Source: Streptomyces sp. SID8352
Lineage (GTDB): Bacteria > Actinomycetota > Actinomycetes > Streptomycetales > Streptomycetaceae
DNA: 48,795 nucleotides
Direction: 5' to 3'
NCBI RefSeq assembly: GCF_009862265.1
Contig: NZ_WWGX01000073.1
Location: 55,860-104,654, forward strand
Position numbers and translations under genes: made by a program. Positions 7,449-14,814 of the stretch are shown here, piece after piece (the first letter of the stretch is position 1; each line of letters begins with the position of its first letter). The notes under the pieces were generated by a model. The model was given only the letters and a program-made list of their open reading frames with translations. It did not search any database and was not told the DNA's origin.

Positions 7449-7895
7449 ATGGACTGGAACCATTACCGCTTCCGCAGCCTGTGGGACCTGCCCGCGCCCC
7501 TCCCCGCCGCCCATCGGGCCCTGGACCGGCTGGAGGACTACCCCCGCTGGTGGCCCCAGGTGCGCGAGGTCACCCGGCTCGACCGCACCCACGCGCTCGT
7601 CCGCTTCCGCTCCCTCCTCCCCTACGACCTCACCGCCACCCTGCGGGAGACCCGGCGCGACCCCGAGGCCGGGGTGCTGGAGGCGGCGATGGGCGGGGAC
7701 ATGGAGGGCTGGGCACGCTGGACCCTGGCCCCCCGGGGAGAGGGCACCCTCGTCCACTACGACCAGGAGGTGAACGTCCGCAAGGACCTGCTGCGCCGGT
7801 TCGCCGTGCCGGGCCGCCCGCTGTTCCGGGCCAACCACCGGCTGATGATGCGCGCCGGGCGGCGCGGCCTGGCCGCGCACCTGAAAGCGGTTTGA
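7449..7895 (+). CDS. SRPBCC / polyketide cyclase-like lipid-binding-fold protein
   Basis: 148 residues. The opening YRFRSLWDLPAPLPAAHRALDRLEDYPRWWPQVREV and the later EAAMGGDMEGWARWTL and NVRKDLLRRFAVPGRP fit the START/SRPBCC fold, in which a helix-grip cavity binds a hydrophobic ligand. No catalytic residue set is diagnostic, so the ligand is unknown. The ATG at 7449 follows a CACACT box by the leaderless spacing and has no ribosome site. The gene is flanked on both sides by identical tRNA-Val genes, and the promoter of the second overlaps its stop codon. Confidence 0.8.
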   Translation: MDWNHYRFRSLWDLPAPLPAAHRALDRLEDYPRWWPQVREVTRLDRTHALVRFRSLLPYDLTATLRETRRDPEAGVLEAAMGGDMEGWARWTLAPRGEGTLVHYDQEVNVRKDLLRRFAVPGRPLFRANHRLMMRAGRRGLAAHLKAV

Positions 7896-7921
7896 ACCAA
7901 CCCCTCGGAGCCCTGTATTGT
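7892..7921 (+). promoter_or_regulatory. Housekeeping promoter TTGAAC-N18-TATTGT for tRNA-Val copy 2
   Basis: A near-consensus HrdB promoter: TTGAAC at 7892-7897 and TATTGT at 7916-7921. Transcription would start about seven bases before the mature tRNA 5' end at 7935. The -35 overlaps the TGA of the SRPBCC gene. Confidence 0.65.
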
Positions 7922-7934
7922 TCAGTGCGTTCCC

Positions 7935-8006
7935 GGGCGATTGGCTCAGTGGTAGAGCGCTTCGTTCACACCGAAGAGGTCACTGGTTCGAACCCAGTAT
8001 CGCCCA
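7935..8006 (+). tRNA. tRNA-Val (CAC), copy 2
   Basis: Identical over all 72 bases to the copy at 7013, anticodon CAC, and the identity continues into the following CC. The flanks and the terminators differ. The promoter is well defined at 7892-7921. Confidence 0.97.
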
Positions 8007-8014
8007 CCGGGAAG

Positions 8015-8044
8015 AAACCGGTCCGCGCAGGCGGACCGGTTTTC
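8015..8044 (+). terminator. Terminator of tRNA-Val copy 2
   Basis: AAACCGGTCCGC (8015-8026) pairs with GCGGACCGGTTT (8031-8042) around the loop GCAG, followed by TTCTC. A 12-bp perfect stem with a T tract. Confidence 0.8.
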
Positions 8045-8051
8045 TCATGCC

Positions 8052-8079
8052 CGGAGCCCGGAGCCCGGAGCCCGGAGTT
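8052..8079. repeat. Short 7-bp tandem repeat
   Basis: Four near-adjacent copies of CGGAGCC lie just downstream of the tRNA-Val terminator. They probably arose by replication slippage; no function is apparent. Confidence 0.6.
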
Positions 8080-8170
8080 CTGGGGCGGGGCGTGTGGACC
8101 GCGCCCGGTGTCCGGTGTCCGACGCGCACCTGACGGGGGAGCGGTGCGCGGGGCGGGTCCGCACCACCCC

Positions 8171-8896
8171 TCACGCCGCCGCGGGCACCGCCGGGCGCAG
8201 CGGCCAGGCCGGGTCCACCGGCTCCTCCGAGCCGTTCAGCGCGAACCACGCCTGGAGCCCGCGTGCCTGCCCCGCGTGCCAGGCCGCCTGCCGGGCGTGC
8301 AGTTCGGCGGGGGAGAGCCGCTCCAGCCGGGCCGGGAAGCGGCGGCCCAGTGCCCGGACCACATCCATCGCCGCCAGCGCGTCGGCCGCCGCGTCGTGCG
8401 CGCCCTCCAGGGGGACGCCGTAGTGCGCGCAGAGGTCGGAGAGGGTGCGGCGGCCCTTGCGGTACCGGTCCAGGTGCTTGTCCAGCACCCACGGGTCGAG
8501 CACATGCAGCGCCGCCCGGTCCAGCCAGCGTCCCAGCGAGGAGGCCCGGTGCCGCCGCAGCTCCCGGTCCAGCAGTGTCAGGTCGAACGGCGCGTTCATC
8601 ACCACCAGCGGGCGCCCGGCCCGCGCCTGGTCGGCCAGCGCCTCCGCCACCTCGTACATCACGGGCGCCGGCCAGCGCCCGTGCCGCTGGAGGTGCTCCT
8701 CCGTCAGCCCGTGCACCGCCGTGGCCGCGCCCGGCACCGTCACACCCGGGTTGACCAGCCAGCGGGTGATCCGCGGCCTGAGTCCCGGGGCGTCCTGGAG
8801 GACGAGGGCGGCCGACACTATCCGGTCGGCCTCCACGTCCACCCCCGTCGTCTCCGTGTCGAAGGCGGCCAGCGGCCCCTCGAACCAGCTCGCCAT
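8171..8896 (-). CDS. DnaQ-like 3'-5' exonuclease (DEDDh)
   Basis: 241 residues. The ExoI motif FDTETTG (Asp13, Glu15), a central ExoII region LVVMNAPFDLTLLDREL, and the ExoIII His-Asp pair in EGAHDAAADALA give the complete DEDDh catalytic set of the RNase T/DnaQ superfamily. There is no polymerase or helicase domain, so it is a stand-alone exonuclease that could trim DNA or RNA ends or proofread in trans. The C-terminal 60 residues (from about FPARLERLSPAEL) form a tail with a repeated QAAWHAGQARGLQAWF region. Start ATG at 8896. The gene is alone, facing away from the long intergenic stretch before thrS. Confidence 0.88.
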   Translation of the reverse strand: MASWFEGPLAAFDTETTGVDVEADRIVSAALVLQDAPGLRPRITRWLVNPGVTVPGAATAVHGLTEEHLQRHGRWPAPVMYEVAEALADQARAGRPLVVMNAPFDLTLLDRELRRHRASSLGRWLDRAALHVLDPWVLDKHLDRYRKGRRTLSDLCAHYGVPLEGAHDAAADALAAMDVVRALGRRFPARLERLSPAELHARQAAWHAGQARGLQAWFALNGSEEPVDPAWPLRPAVPAAA

Positions 8897-9739
8897 GAGG
8901 CACCAACTCCTTCACCCTGAGCGGCGGCTGACAAGCCGTCGTCCGTCCCGATCGGGTGATACCCGGGCGGTTCGCGGCGTACGCCGGAAGGGGGAGACGG
9001 GAGTGCGGGCGCGGTGGGGCCCGTGCGGTGCGGTGACCCGCCGGGCCCGACGGACCGTCGGCCGGGAAAGCGGACCGTCGCCGCGCCACCGCGCCACCGC
9101 GCCTGCCCGCCGATGGCAGCACCCGCTCGCCGACGGCAGCGCCCGGCACGTCCCGGCACCGCCCCGCCCCTGGAGGCCGACCGCCCGGCACCTGCCGGAG
9201 CCCGTCCGGCCCCGGCACCTGCCGGAGCCCGTCCGGCCCCGGCACCCCCGTCGGACACGGACTACCACTGCCCGGTGCCGACCGTCAGCACCGGGCGCGG
9301 GCAACCGCACGGGCACGCGTGGCGCCCCCGCTCCCTCCGCCTCCTCGATCAGCTCCGCCCCCGAGCGGCCCCGGCCTCCTCCGCCTTCGGCCGGACACGG
9401 CCGAAGGCTTCGCCCCGGTACCGTCGGCCCGCCCCGCGCGGGCGCCCCGCCCGCGGCCCGCCCGCCCGCTACCCGCGCAGGGCACCGGCCGAGCACCGCC
9501 CCCCGCAGGGCACAGGCGGGGCGCCGCACGCGCAGTGCACCGCGCGCCGTCCCACGGACACCGGCCCGCGTCCGGCCCGCGCCCCAGGAGTCTCCCGGGG
9601 CTTCGGGGGCTTCGGGGGTTCGGGTGCTCCGGGGCGCGGGCCGGTGCCGGACGGCGGCACGGCACTGACCGGCGGAACGACGGAGGCCCCCGTGACCCCC
9701 GGGCGGGAATCGGCTTCGACCCGGGGCGTGCGGGGTCGG
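8897..9739. other. Gene-poor GC-rich stretch upstream of thrS
   Basis: About 840 bases with no convincing gene. All long open frames give Arg/Pro/Ala/Gly-rich low-complexity products without codon bias or a ribosome site. It contains the 27-bp tandem repeat at 9187-9240. No T-box specifier or leader peptide for ThrRS was recognised. Confidence 0.55.
9187..9245. repeat. 27-bp tandem repeat, two copies plus partial third
   Basis: The unit beginning GGCACCTGCCGGAGCCCGTC recurs at 9187 and 9214 with exact 27-base period, and a partial third starts GGCACC at 9241. It lies in non-coding DNA upstream of thrS. Confidence 0.85.
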
Positions 9740-9745
9740 TACGAT
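9715..9745 (+). promoter_or_regulatory. Candidate thrS promoter TTCGAC-N19-TACGAT
   Basis: TTCGAC at 9715-9720 and TACGAT at 9740-9745 are 19 bases apart; the transcript would have a leader of about 50 bases before the GTG at 9803. Confidence 0.4.
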
Positions 9746-9802
9746 CGGCGGGTGCGTGCGCTCCGGTATGGCGCCGCAGCCCCCTTCAGTCAGGAGAGAC
9801 CG

Positions 9803-11779
9803 GTGTCAGACGTCCGTGTGATCATCCAACGCGATTCCGAGCGGGAAGAACGCGTGGTGACGACGGGCACTACGGCCGCCGAGCTCTTCGCCGGCGAGCG
9901 CTCGGTCATCGCCGCCCGCATCGGTGACCGTCTGGTGGACCTCGCCCACGAGGTCGGGGAGGGCGACACCGTCGAGGCCGTCGACATCTCCTCCGAGGAC
10001 GGTCTCGGCATCCTGCGCCACTCCACCGCACACGTCATGGCCCAGGCCGTGCAGGAGCTCTTCCCCGAGGCCAAGCTGGGCATCGGCCCGCCGGTCCGGG
10101 ACGGCTTCTACTACGACTTCGACGTCGAGAAGCCGTTCACGCCCGAGGATCTCAAGGCCATCGAGAAGAAGATGCAGGAGATCCAGAAGCGCGGCCAGCG
10201 CTTCTCGCGCCGTGCGGTCACCGACGACGCGGCCCGGGAAGAGCTGGCGGACGAGCCGTACAAGCTGGAGCTGATCGGCCTCAAGGGCTCCGCCTCCCAC
10301 GACGACGGCGCGGACGTCGAGGTCGGCGCCGGTGAGCTGACGATCTACGACAACCTGGACGCCAAGACCGGCGACCTGTGCTGGAAGGACCTCTGCCGGG
10401 GTCCCCACCTGCCCACCACCCGGAACATCCCGGCCTTCAAGCTGATGCGCAACGCCGCCGCCTACTGGCGCGGCAGCGAGAAGAACCCGATGCTCCAGCG
10501 CATCTACGGCACGGCCTGGCCGTCCAAGGAGGAGCTGAAGGCACACCTGGAGTTCCTCGCCGAGGCCGAGAAGCGCGACCACCGCAAGCTGGGCGCCGAG
10601 CTGGACCTGTTCTCCGTCCCGGAGCAGATCGGCTCCGGCCTGGCCGTCTTCCACCCCCGGGGCGGCACCATCCGCCGGGTCATGGAGGACTACTCGCGGC
10701 GCCGCCACGAGGAGGAGGGCTACGAGTTCGTCTACACCCCGCACGCGACGAAGGGGAAGCTCTTCGAGACCTCGGGCCACCTGGACTGGTACGCCGACGG
10801 CATGTACCCGCCCATGCAGCTCGACGAGGGCGTGGACTACTACCTCAAGCCCATGAACTGCCCGATGCACAACCTGATCTTCGACGCGCGGGGCCGCTCC
10901 TACCGCGAGCTGCCGCTGCGCCTCTTCGAGTTCGGGACCGTGTACCGGTACGAGAAGTCCGGTGTGGTGCACGGCCTGACCCGGGCCCGCGGCTTCACCC
11001 AGGACGACGCGCACATCTACTGCACCCGCGAGCAGATGGCGGACGAGCTCGACACGACGCTCACCTTCGTGCTGAACCTGCTGCGGGACTACGGCCTCAC
11101 CGACTTCTACCTGGAGCTGTCCACCAAGGACCCGGAGAAGTTCGTCGGCACCGACGACGCCTGGGAGGAGGCGACCGAGACGCTCCGCCAGGTCGCGGAG
11201 AAGCAGGGCCTGCCGCTGGTCCCGGACCCGGGCGGCGCCGCCTTCTACGGTCCCAAGATCTCCGTCCAGGCCAAGGACGCCATCGGCCGCACCTGGCAGA
11301 TGTCGACCATCCAGCTCGACTTCAACCTGCCGGAGCGCTTCGGTCTGGAGTACACCGGCGCGGACGGCACCAAGCAGCGGCCGGTCATGATCCACCGCGC
11401 GCTGTTCGGCTCGATCGAGCGGTTCTTCGCGGTGCTCCTGGAGCACTACGCGGGCGCCTTCCCGGCCTGGCTGGCGCCGGTCCAGGCGGTCGGCATCCCG
11501 GTCGGGGACGCGCACGTGGAGTACCTGGAGACGTTCGCCGCCCAGGCCCGCAAGAAGGGCCTGCGGGTGGAGGTCGACTCCTCCTCCGACCGCATGCAGA
11601 AGAAGATCCGCACGGCGCAGAAGCAGAAGGTGCCCTTCATGATCATCGTCGGGGACGACGACATGAACGCGGGCACGGTCTCCTTCCGCTACCGCGACGG
11701 TTCGCAGGAGAACGGGGTCCCGGTCGACGAGGCCCTCGCCAAGCTGGCGCGGGTGGTCGAGGAGCGGGCCCAGGTCTGA
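9803..11779 (+). CDS. thrS: Threonyl-tRNA synthetase
   Basis: Class II synthetase charging tRNA-Thr, 658 residues, the normal length. Order: TGS domain (about 1-60), editing domain with HSTAHVMAQ (His73, His77), class II core with motif 2 region LFEFGTVYRYEKSG, the zinc cysteine Cys353 in MNCPMHN, motif 3 near RALFGSIERFFA, and the C-terminal anticodon-binding domain ending near EERAQV. The GTG at 9803 has CAGGAGAG eight bases upstream. The open frame continues far upstream of this start, but that part is Pro/Arg-rich and not conserved. A strong terminator follows, then the HIT gene. Confidence 0.98.
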   Translation: MSDVRVIIQRDSEREERVVTTGTTAAELFAGERSVIAARIGDRLVDLAHEVGEGDTVEAVDISSEDGLGILRHSTAHVMAQAVQELFPEAKLGIGPPVRDGFYYDFDVEKPFTPEDLKAIEKKMQEIQKRGQRFSRRAVTDDAAREELADEPYKLELIGLKGSASHDDGADVEVGAGELTIYDNLDAKTGDLCWKDLCRGPHLPTTRNIPAFKLMRNAAAYWRGSEKNPMLQRIYGTAWPSKEELKAHLEFLAEAEKRDHRKLGAELDLFSVPEQIGSGLAVFHPRGGTIRRVMEDYSRRRHEEEGYEFVYTPHATKGKLFETSGHLDWYADGMYPPMQLDEGVDYYLKPMNCPMHNLIFDARGRSYRELPLRLFEFGTVYRYEKSGVVHGLTRARGFTQDDAHIYCTREQMADELDTTLTFVLNLLRDYGLTDFYLELSTKDPEKFVGTDDAWEEATETLRQVAEKQGLPLVPDPGGAAFYGPKISVQAKDAIGRTWQMSTIQLDFNLPERFGLEYTGADGTKQRPVMIHRALFGSIERFFAVLLEHYAGAFPAWLAPVQAVGIPVGDAHVEYLETFAAQARKKGLRVEVDSSSDRMQKKIRTAQKQKVPFMIIVGDDDMNAGTVSFRYRDGSQENGVPVDEALAKLARVVEERAQV

Positions 11780-11791
11780 TCCGCCCGCCGG

Positions 11792-11819
11792 AGGCCCCCG
11801 GGAGTTCCCGGGGGCCTTT
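11792..11819 (+). terminator. thrS terminator
   Basis: AGGCCCCCGGGA (11792-11803) pairs with TCCCGGGGGCCT (11806-11817); the tight loop is followed by TTTC. It separates thrS from the HIT gene 35 bases further on. Confidence 0.7.
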
Positions 11820-11853
11820 CCCGTCGCCGGGCACGACGCCATATGCTGCACAC

Positions 11854-12402
11854 ATGACGATTGAGCCGGAGCAGCAGCGGGGAGTGGGGACGCCGGACGC
11901 GTTCCAGCGACTGTGGACGCCCCACCGGATGGCGTACATCCAGGGGGAGAACAAGCCCAGCGGCCCGGGGGCCGACGACGGCTGCCCCTTCTGCTCGATC
12001 CCGGCCAAGTCCGACGAGGACGGGCTGATCGTCCGCCGCGGCGAGCTGGTCTACGTGGTGCTCAACCTGTACCCGTACAACGGCGGCCATCTGATGGCGG
12101 TCCCCTACCGTCATGTCGCCGACTACACGGAGCTGACCGACGCGGAGACCGCCGAGCTGGCCGTCCTGACCAAGCAGGCGATGACGGCGCTGCGCACCGC
12201 TTCCGGTGCCCATGGGTTCAACATCGGCATGAACCAGGGCACGGTGGCCGGCGCGGGCATCGCCGCGCACCTCCACCAGCACATCGTGCCCCGCTGGGGC
12301 GGCGACACGAACTTCATGCCGGTCGTCGGCCACACCAAGGTGCTGCCCCAGTTGCTCGGGGACACCCGCGAGATGCTCGCGAAGGCCTGGCCCACGGACT
12401 GA
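11854..12402 (+). CDS. HIT-family nucleotide hydrolase / AP4A phosphorylase-like
   Basis: 182 residues. The triad HLHQHIVPRW is the HIT signature (His-x-His-x-His), with a Cys-rich CPFCSI segment near residue 45 as in actinobacterial AP4A phosphorylase-like HIT proteins and LNLYPYNGGHLMAVPYRHV typical of the family. It would cleave dinucleoside polyphosphates or adenylated nucleotides; linkage with thrS is suggestive because synthetases make AP4A. The ATG at 11854 follows TATGCT (11842-11847) at leaderless spacing and lacks a ribosome site. Confidence 0.9.
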   Translation: MTIEPEQQRGVGTPDAFQRLWTPHRMAYIQGENKPSGPGADDGCPFCSIPAKSDEDGLIVRRGELVYVVLNLYPYNGGHLMAVPYRHVADYTELTDAETAELAVLTKQAMTALRTASGAHGFNIGMNQGTVAGAGIAAHLHQHIVPRWGGDTNFMPVVGHTKVLPQLLGDTREMLAKAWPTD

Positions 12403-12433
12403 CGCCGGACCGGCACCGCAGCCCCGCCCCGGG

Positions 12434-12515
12434 ACCGGCATCCGCCCGGCCCCGCCCCGGACCGGCATCCGCCCGGCCCCGCCCCGGCACCGGCATCCGC
12501 CCCGGTCCGCCGCAC
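12434..12515. repeat. 27/28-bp GC-rich tandem repeat
   Basis: ACCGGCATCCGCCC starts at 12434, 12461 and 12489, giving periods of 27 and 28 bases over about three copies. It lies in the 257-base convergent gap between the HIT gene and the membrane-protein gene; no other feature is seen there. Confidence 0.8.
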
Positions 12516-12659
12516 CACGGTCCGCCGCGCCGGGCACCAGCCGCGTCCCGGCGGGCCCGGTCACGGCGGAAGGGGCGGCGCCGCAGCGGCACCGCCCCTC
12601 CCGTTCGCTCCCGCCCCCCGGGCCCTCCGCCCGTGGGCGTCACGCCTCGCACGCGGGCG

Positions 12660-14321
12660 TCACGCGTTGTAGAGGTCCGCCTTCCCCGGCGACGGATCCT
12701 GTACGGCCGTGCTGAGGGACGAGGAGCGGCTGCCGAACTTCTCGGTGTCCACCCCGTTCTCCGCCAGCACCCGGATCGCCGCCGTGTGCACCACGCGCAG
12801 CACCGGCGTCGCCGCCCGCAGCGCGTCGTCGGCCATGAAGCGGTGCCTCCAGGGCTGGTCCGCCCACACATGCCGCAGCCCGAAGGGCTCGGGCAGGCCG
12901 ATGGTGCCGCCCAGCCAGTTCAGCAGCGGCGGGTACCAGGTGAGGGGGGCGCGCAGCGCGAGCCGCACCACCTCGTTGGCGTCGACCAGCGGGAGCATCA
13001 CCTTGCGGGACTCCCACGGCTTGAACGACTTGGTCACCGACTTCGAGGGGGCCTCCGGCTTCCCCATGAACAGCCCGTTGATCGGGCCCAGGGCGTGGCC
13101 GGTGACCTCGATGCGCAGGGTGGAGTGCAGCACCGTCACCGTGATCAGCATGGTGAGGACGAGCTGCCCGTCCCACAGCGTCCACTGGACGCCCAGGTAG
13201 TGCCGGTCCCCGGCGCCGAACTGCTGCTTGTTGCAGATCTCCTGTATGGCGTGCGGCTTGACCTGGTGCGCCTCGACGTCCGCCCCGGCCGGACGGGAGA
13301 CGCCCTTGGCGTTCTCCCCGACGGGGGTGACGATCCAGTGCCGGATGGACGGCTTGGTGAAGCCGCCGGTGTTCAGCGGGCCCCGCTCCAGCAGGCTGAG
13401 CTGGTCGTGGATGGCGCGTATGACGTCCCAGCTCCGGAAGGGGTGGATCTCGCGGGACGGGTCGGCGGGCACCAGCTCCTCCGCGAGCTGCCAGCTCCCC
13501 CAGCGGGTGCCCATGCCGAGGATGCCCTTGGGCCCGGCGTAGAACACGGAGTTGGACTGCTGCTCGGCGCCGAGGTTGGCCAGGGACTGGCGGAGCTGCT
13601 CGGCGGCGGTCTCGTTGGGGTTGCTCGGGACGGCCTCGGGGACCTTGGCGCCGATGCCGCCGCCCGAGAGCAGGCCCGACCAGCGGTCGCGCAGCTCGTT
13701 GGCCGTGCTCTCGCAGATCCGCTTGGCCCAGAACCAGCCGACGACGGGCATCACGATCGCCGCCCGCCCGTACCAGGCCCAGAAGCCGGTGAAGGGCATC
13801 CTGAGCAGGAACAGCACGGCCAGCACGCCGATGGCGAAGAGCACCGCGGTGCCCAGGGCGCCGGCCTGCTTCCGCTCGGTCCTGGCGACGCCCGCGCGGA
13901 TCTGGAAGCCGAGCAGCCAGACCAGGGTGCCGGGCAGGAACAGCAGGCCGCAGACCATGCTGATCAGGGTCAGCCGGCTGTCGCGGGCCTTGCGGATGCC
14001 GTTGGCGGCCAGGCAGTGCTCGACGACCATCTGGGGCTCGGCGCCGAAGGACTGGATCAGCGGCGCGCGCCCGGAGCCCAGCATGCGGGCGGTCACCGCG
14101 CGGGAGAACGCCTCCCCGAGGTTGGGCCGGAACAGCTTCGCCCAGGGGCGGCCCGCGTTGACCGAGGTCTCGTACCAGTCGTTGTCGGCCTTCTTGATGT
14201 CCTCCACCGGGTTGTCCCGGTAGGCGGCCGACGCCAGCGCGAAGGTGGGCGTCTGCCCTCCGTCGCCCGCGCGCGGCACCTGCGGCCCGAAGAAGTCCGC
14301 GAAACCGCCGTCACCGCTCAT
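12660..14321 (-). CDS. Large membrane protein of unknown function
   Basis: 553 residues. A soluble N-terminus (1-115) is followed by hydrophobic segments at about 118-140, 156-174 and 182-199, a long hydrophilic region, and one more possible span near QLVLTMLITVTVLHSTL in the middle of the C-terminal half. No catalytic motif or named domain is recognised; the sequence is compositionally normal with good GC3 bias, so it is a real gene. ATG at 14321 follows GGGGGCGG at ribosome-site spacing, which decides against a start 21 codons upstream. It is probably a Streptomyces-restricted family. Its upstream neighbour on the same strand is the EF-G-like GTPase, about 0.5 kb away. Confidence 0.8.
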   Translation of the reverse strand: MSGDGGFADFFGPQVPRAGDGGQTPTFALASAAYRDNPVEDIKKADNDWYETSVNAGRPWAKLFRPNLGEAFSRAVTARMLGSGRAPLIQSFGAEPQMVVEHCLAANGIRKARDSRLTLISMVCGLLFLPGTLVWLLGFQIRAGVARTERKQAGALGTAVLFAIGVLAVLFLLRMPFTGFWAWYGRAAIVMPVVGWFWAKRICESTANELRDRWSGLLSGGGIGAKVPEAVPSNPNETAAEQLRQSLANLGAEQQSNSVFYAGPKGILGMGTRWGSWQLAEELVPADPSREIHPFRSWDVIRAIHDQLSLLERGPLNTGGFTKPSIRHWIVTPVGENAKGVSRPAGADVEAHQVKPHAIQEICNKQQFGAGDRHYLGVQWTLWDGQLVLTMLITVTVLHSTLRIEVTGHALGPINGLFMGKPEAPSKSVTKSFKPWESRKVMLPLVDANEVVRLALRAPLTWYPPLLNWLGGTIGLPEPFGLRHVWADQPWRHRFMADDALRAATPVLRVVHTAAIRVLAENGVDTEKFGSRSSSLSTAVQDPSPGKADLYNA

Positions 14322-14760
14322 TCCCGCCCCCGATCGCCACCACTGTCCCTCCTGCGGCCTTCCCGACCGGCCTGCTGCGCACACCTGTTGATCAGGTCAT
14401 CAGCGTATCCGCCGCCTCCCGGATGCGTCAGTGGTCGTCCAAAGCCGCCCCCGTGTGCGCGGGTTGCACCCGGGATGCGCCGTCGCGCGCCGGGCGCCCG
14501 ACGCGTCCCGGGCCCCGCGCGGGAGGCCCCGCCGCACCCGCTCCGTACTCGCCCCGCGCCCACCCCGCGCCCGGCCCCGCACCGGCGCTGTCCCGGTCGT
14601 CCCGGGGACCGCGCCAACGGGTGAACGGCCCCGGGAACCGCGCCAACGGGTGAACGGCACAGGGGCGTTGACACCGGTGCCGTCGCCCCGGGCCCGCCCG
14701 TCGCGGCGCCCGGTGCCGTGAGCCCGGCGCCGTGGCCCGGTGCCGTCCGCGCCGCGGACC
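14322..14760. other. Intergenic region between membrane-protein and EF-G-like genes
   Basis: About 440 bases without a supported gene. The left end carries the promoter region of the minus-strand membrane protein, the rest is C/G-rich filler with a two-copy 29-bp direct repeat at 14600-14657. Confidence 0.5.
14600..14657. repeat. 29-bp direct repeat, two adjacent copies
   Basis: 14600-14628 and 14629-14657 match at 27 of 29 positions, sharing CCGCGCCAACGGGTGAACGG. Non-coding as far as can be seen. Confidence 0.85.
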
Positions 14761-14814
14761 CTCCCGTGCCTACGGTTCCTCCCGTGCCTACGGTTCCTCC
14801 CGTGCCTACGGTTC
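14761..14814. repeat. 18-bp tandem repeat, three perfect copies, spanning a gene end
   Basis: The unit CTCCCGTGCCTACGGTTC occurs at 14761, 14779 and 14797. Each copy contains a TAG on the minus strand in the frame of the EF-G-like gene, so the gene's stop and last codons are triplicated. Confidence 0.95.

Noticed and set aside
7013..8006. Identical tRNA-Val genes as attachment sites of an integrated element
   Set aside because: The enclosed DNA holds only one ordinary gene, no integrase, and both tRNAs are complete with their own terminators.
9014..9802. In-frame extension of thrS by about 260 codons
   Set aside because: Pro/Arg/Ala-rich, unlike any ThrRS N-terminus; the GTG at 9803 has a ribosome site and gives the normal family length.
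9187..12515. 27-bp repeats as a CRISPR array
   Set aside because: Copies are adjacent with no spacers and no cas gene is present.
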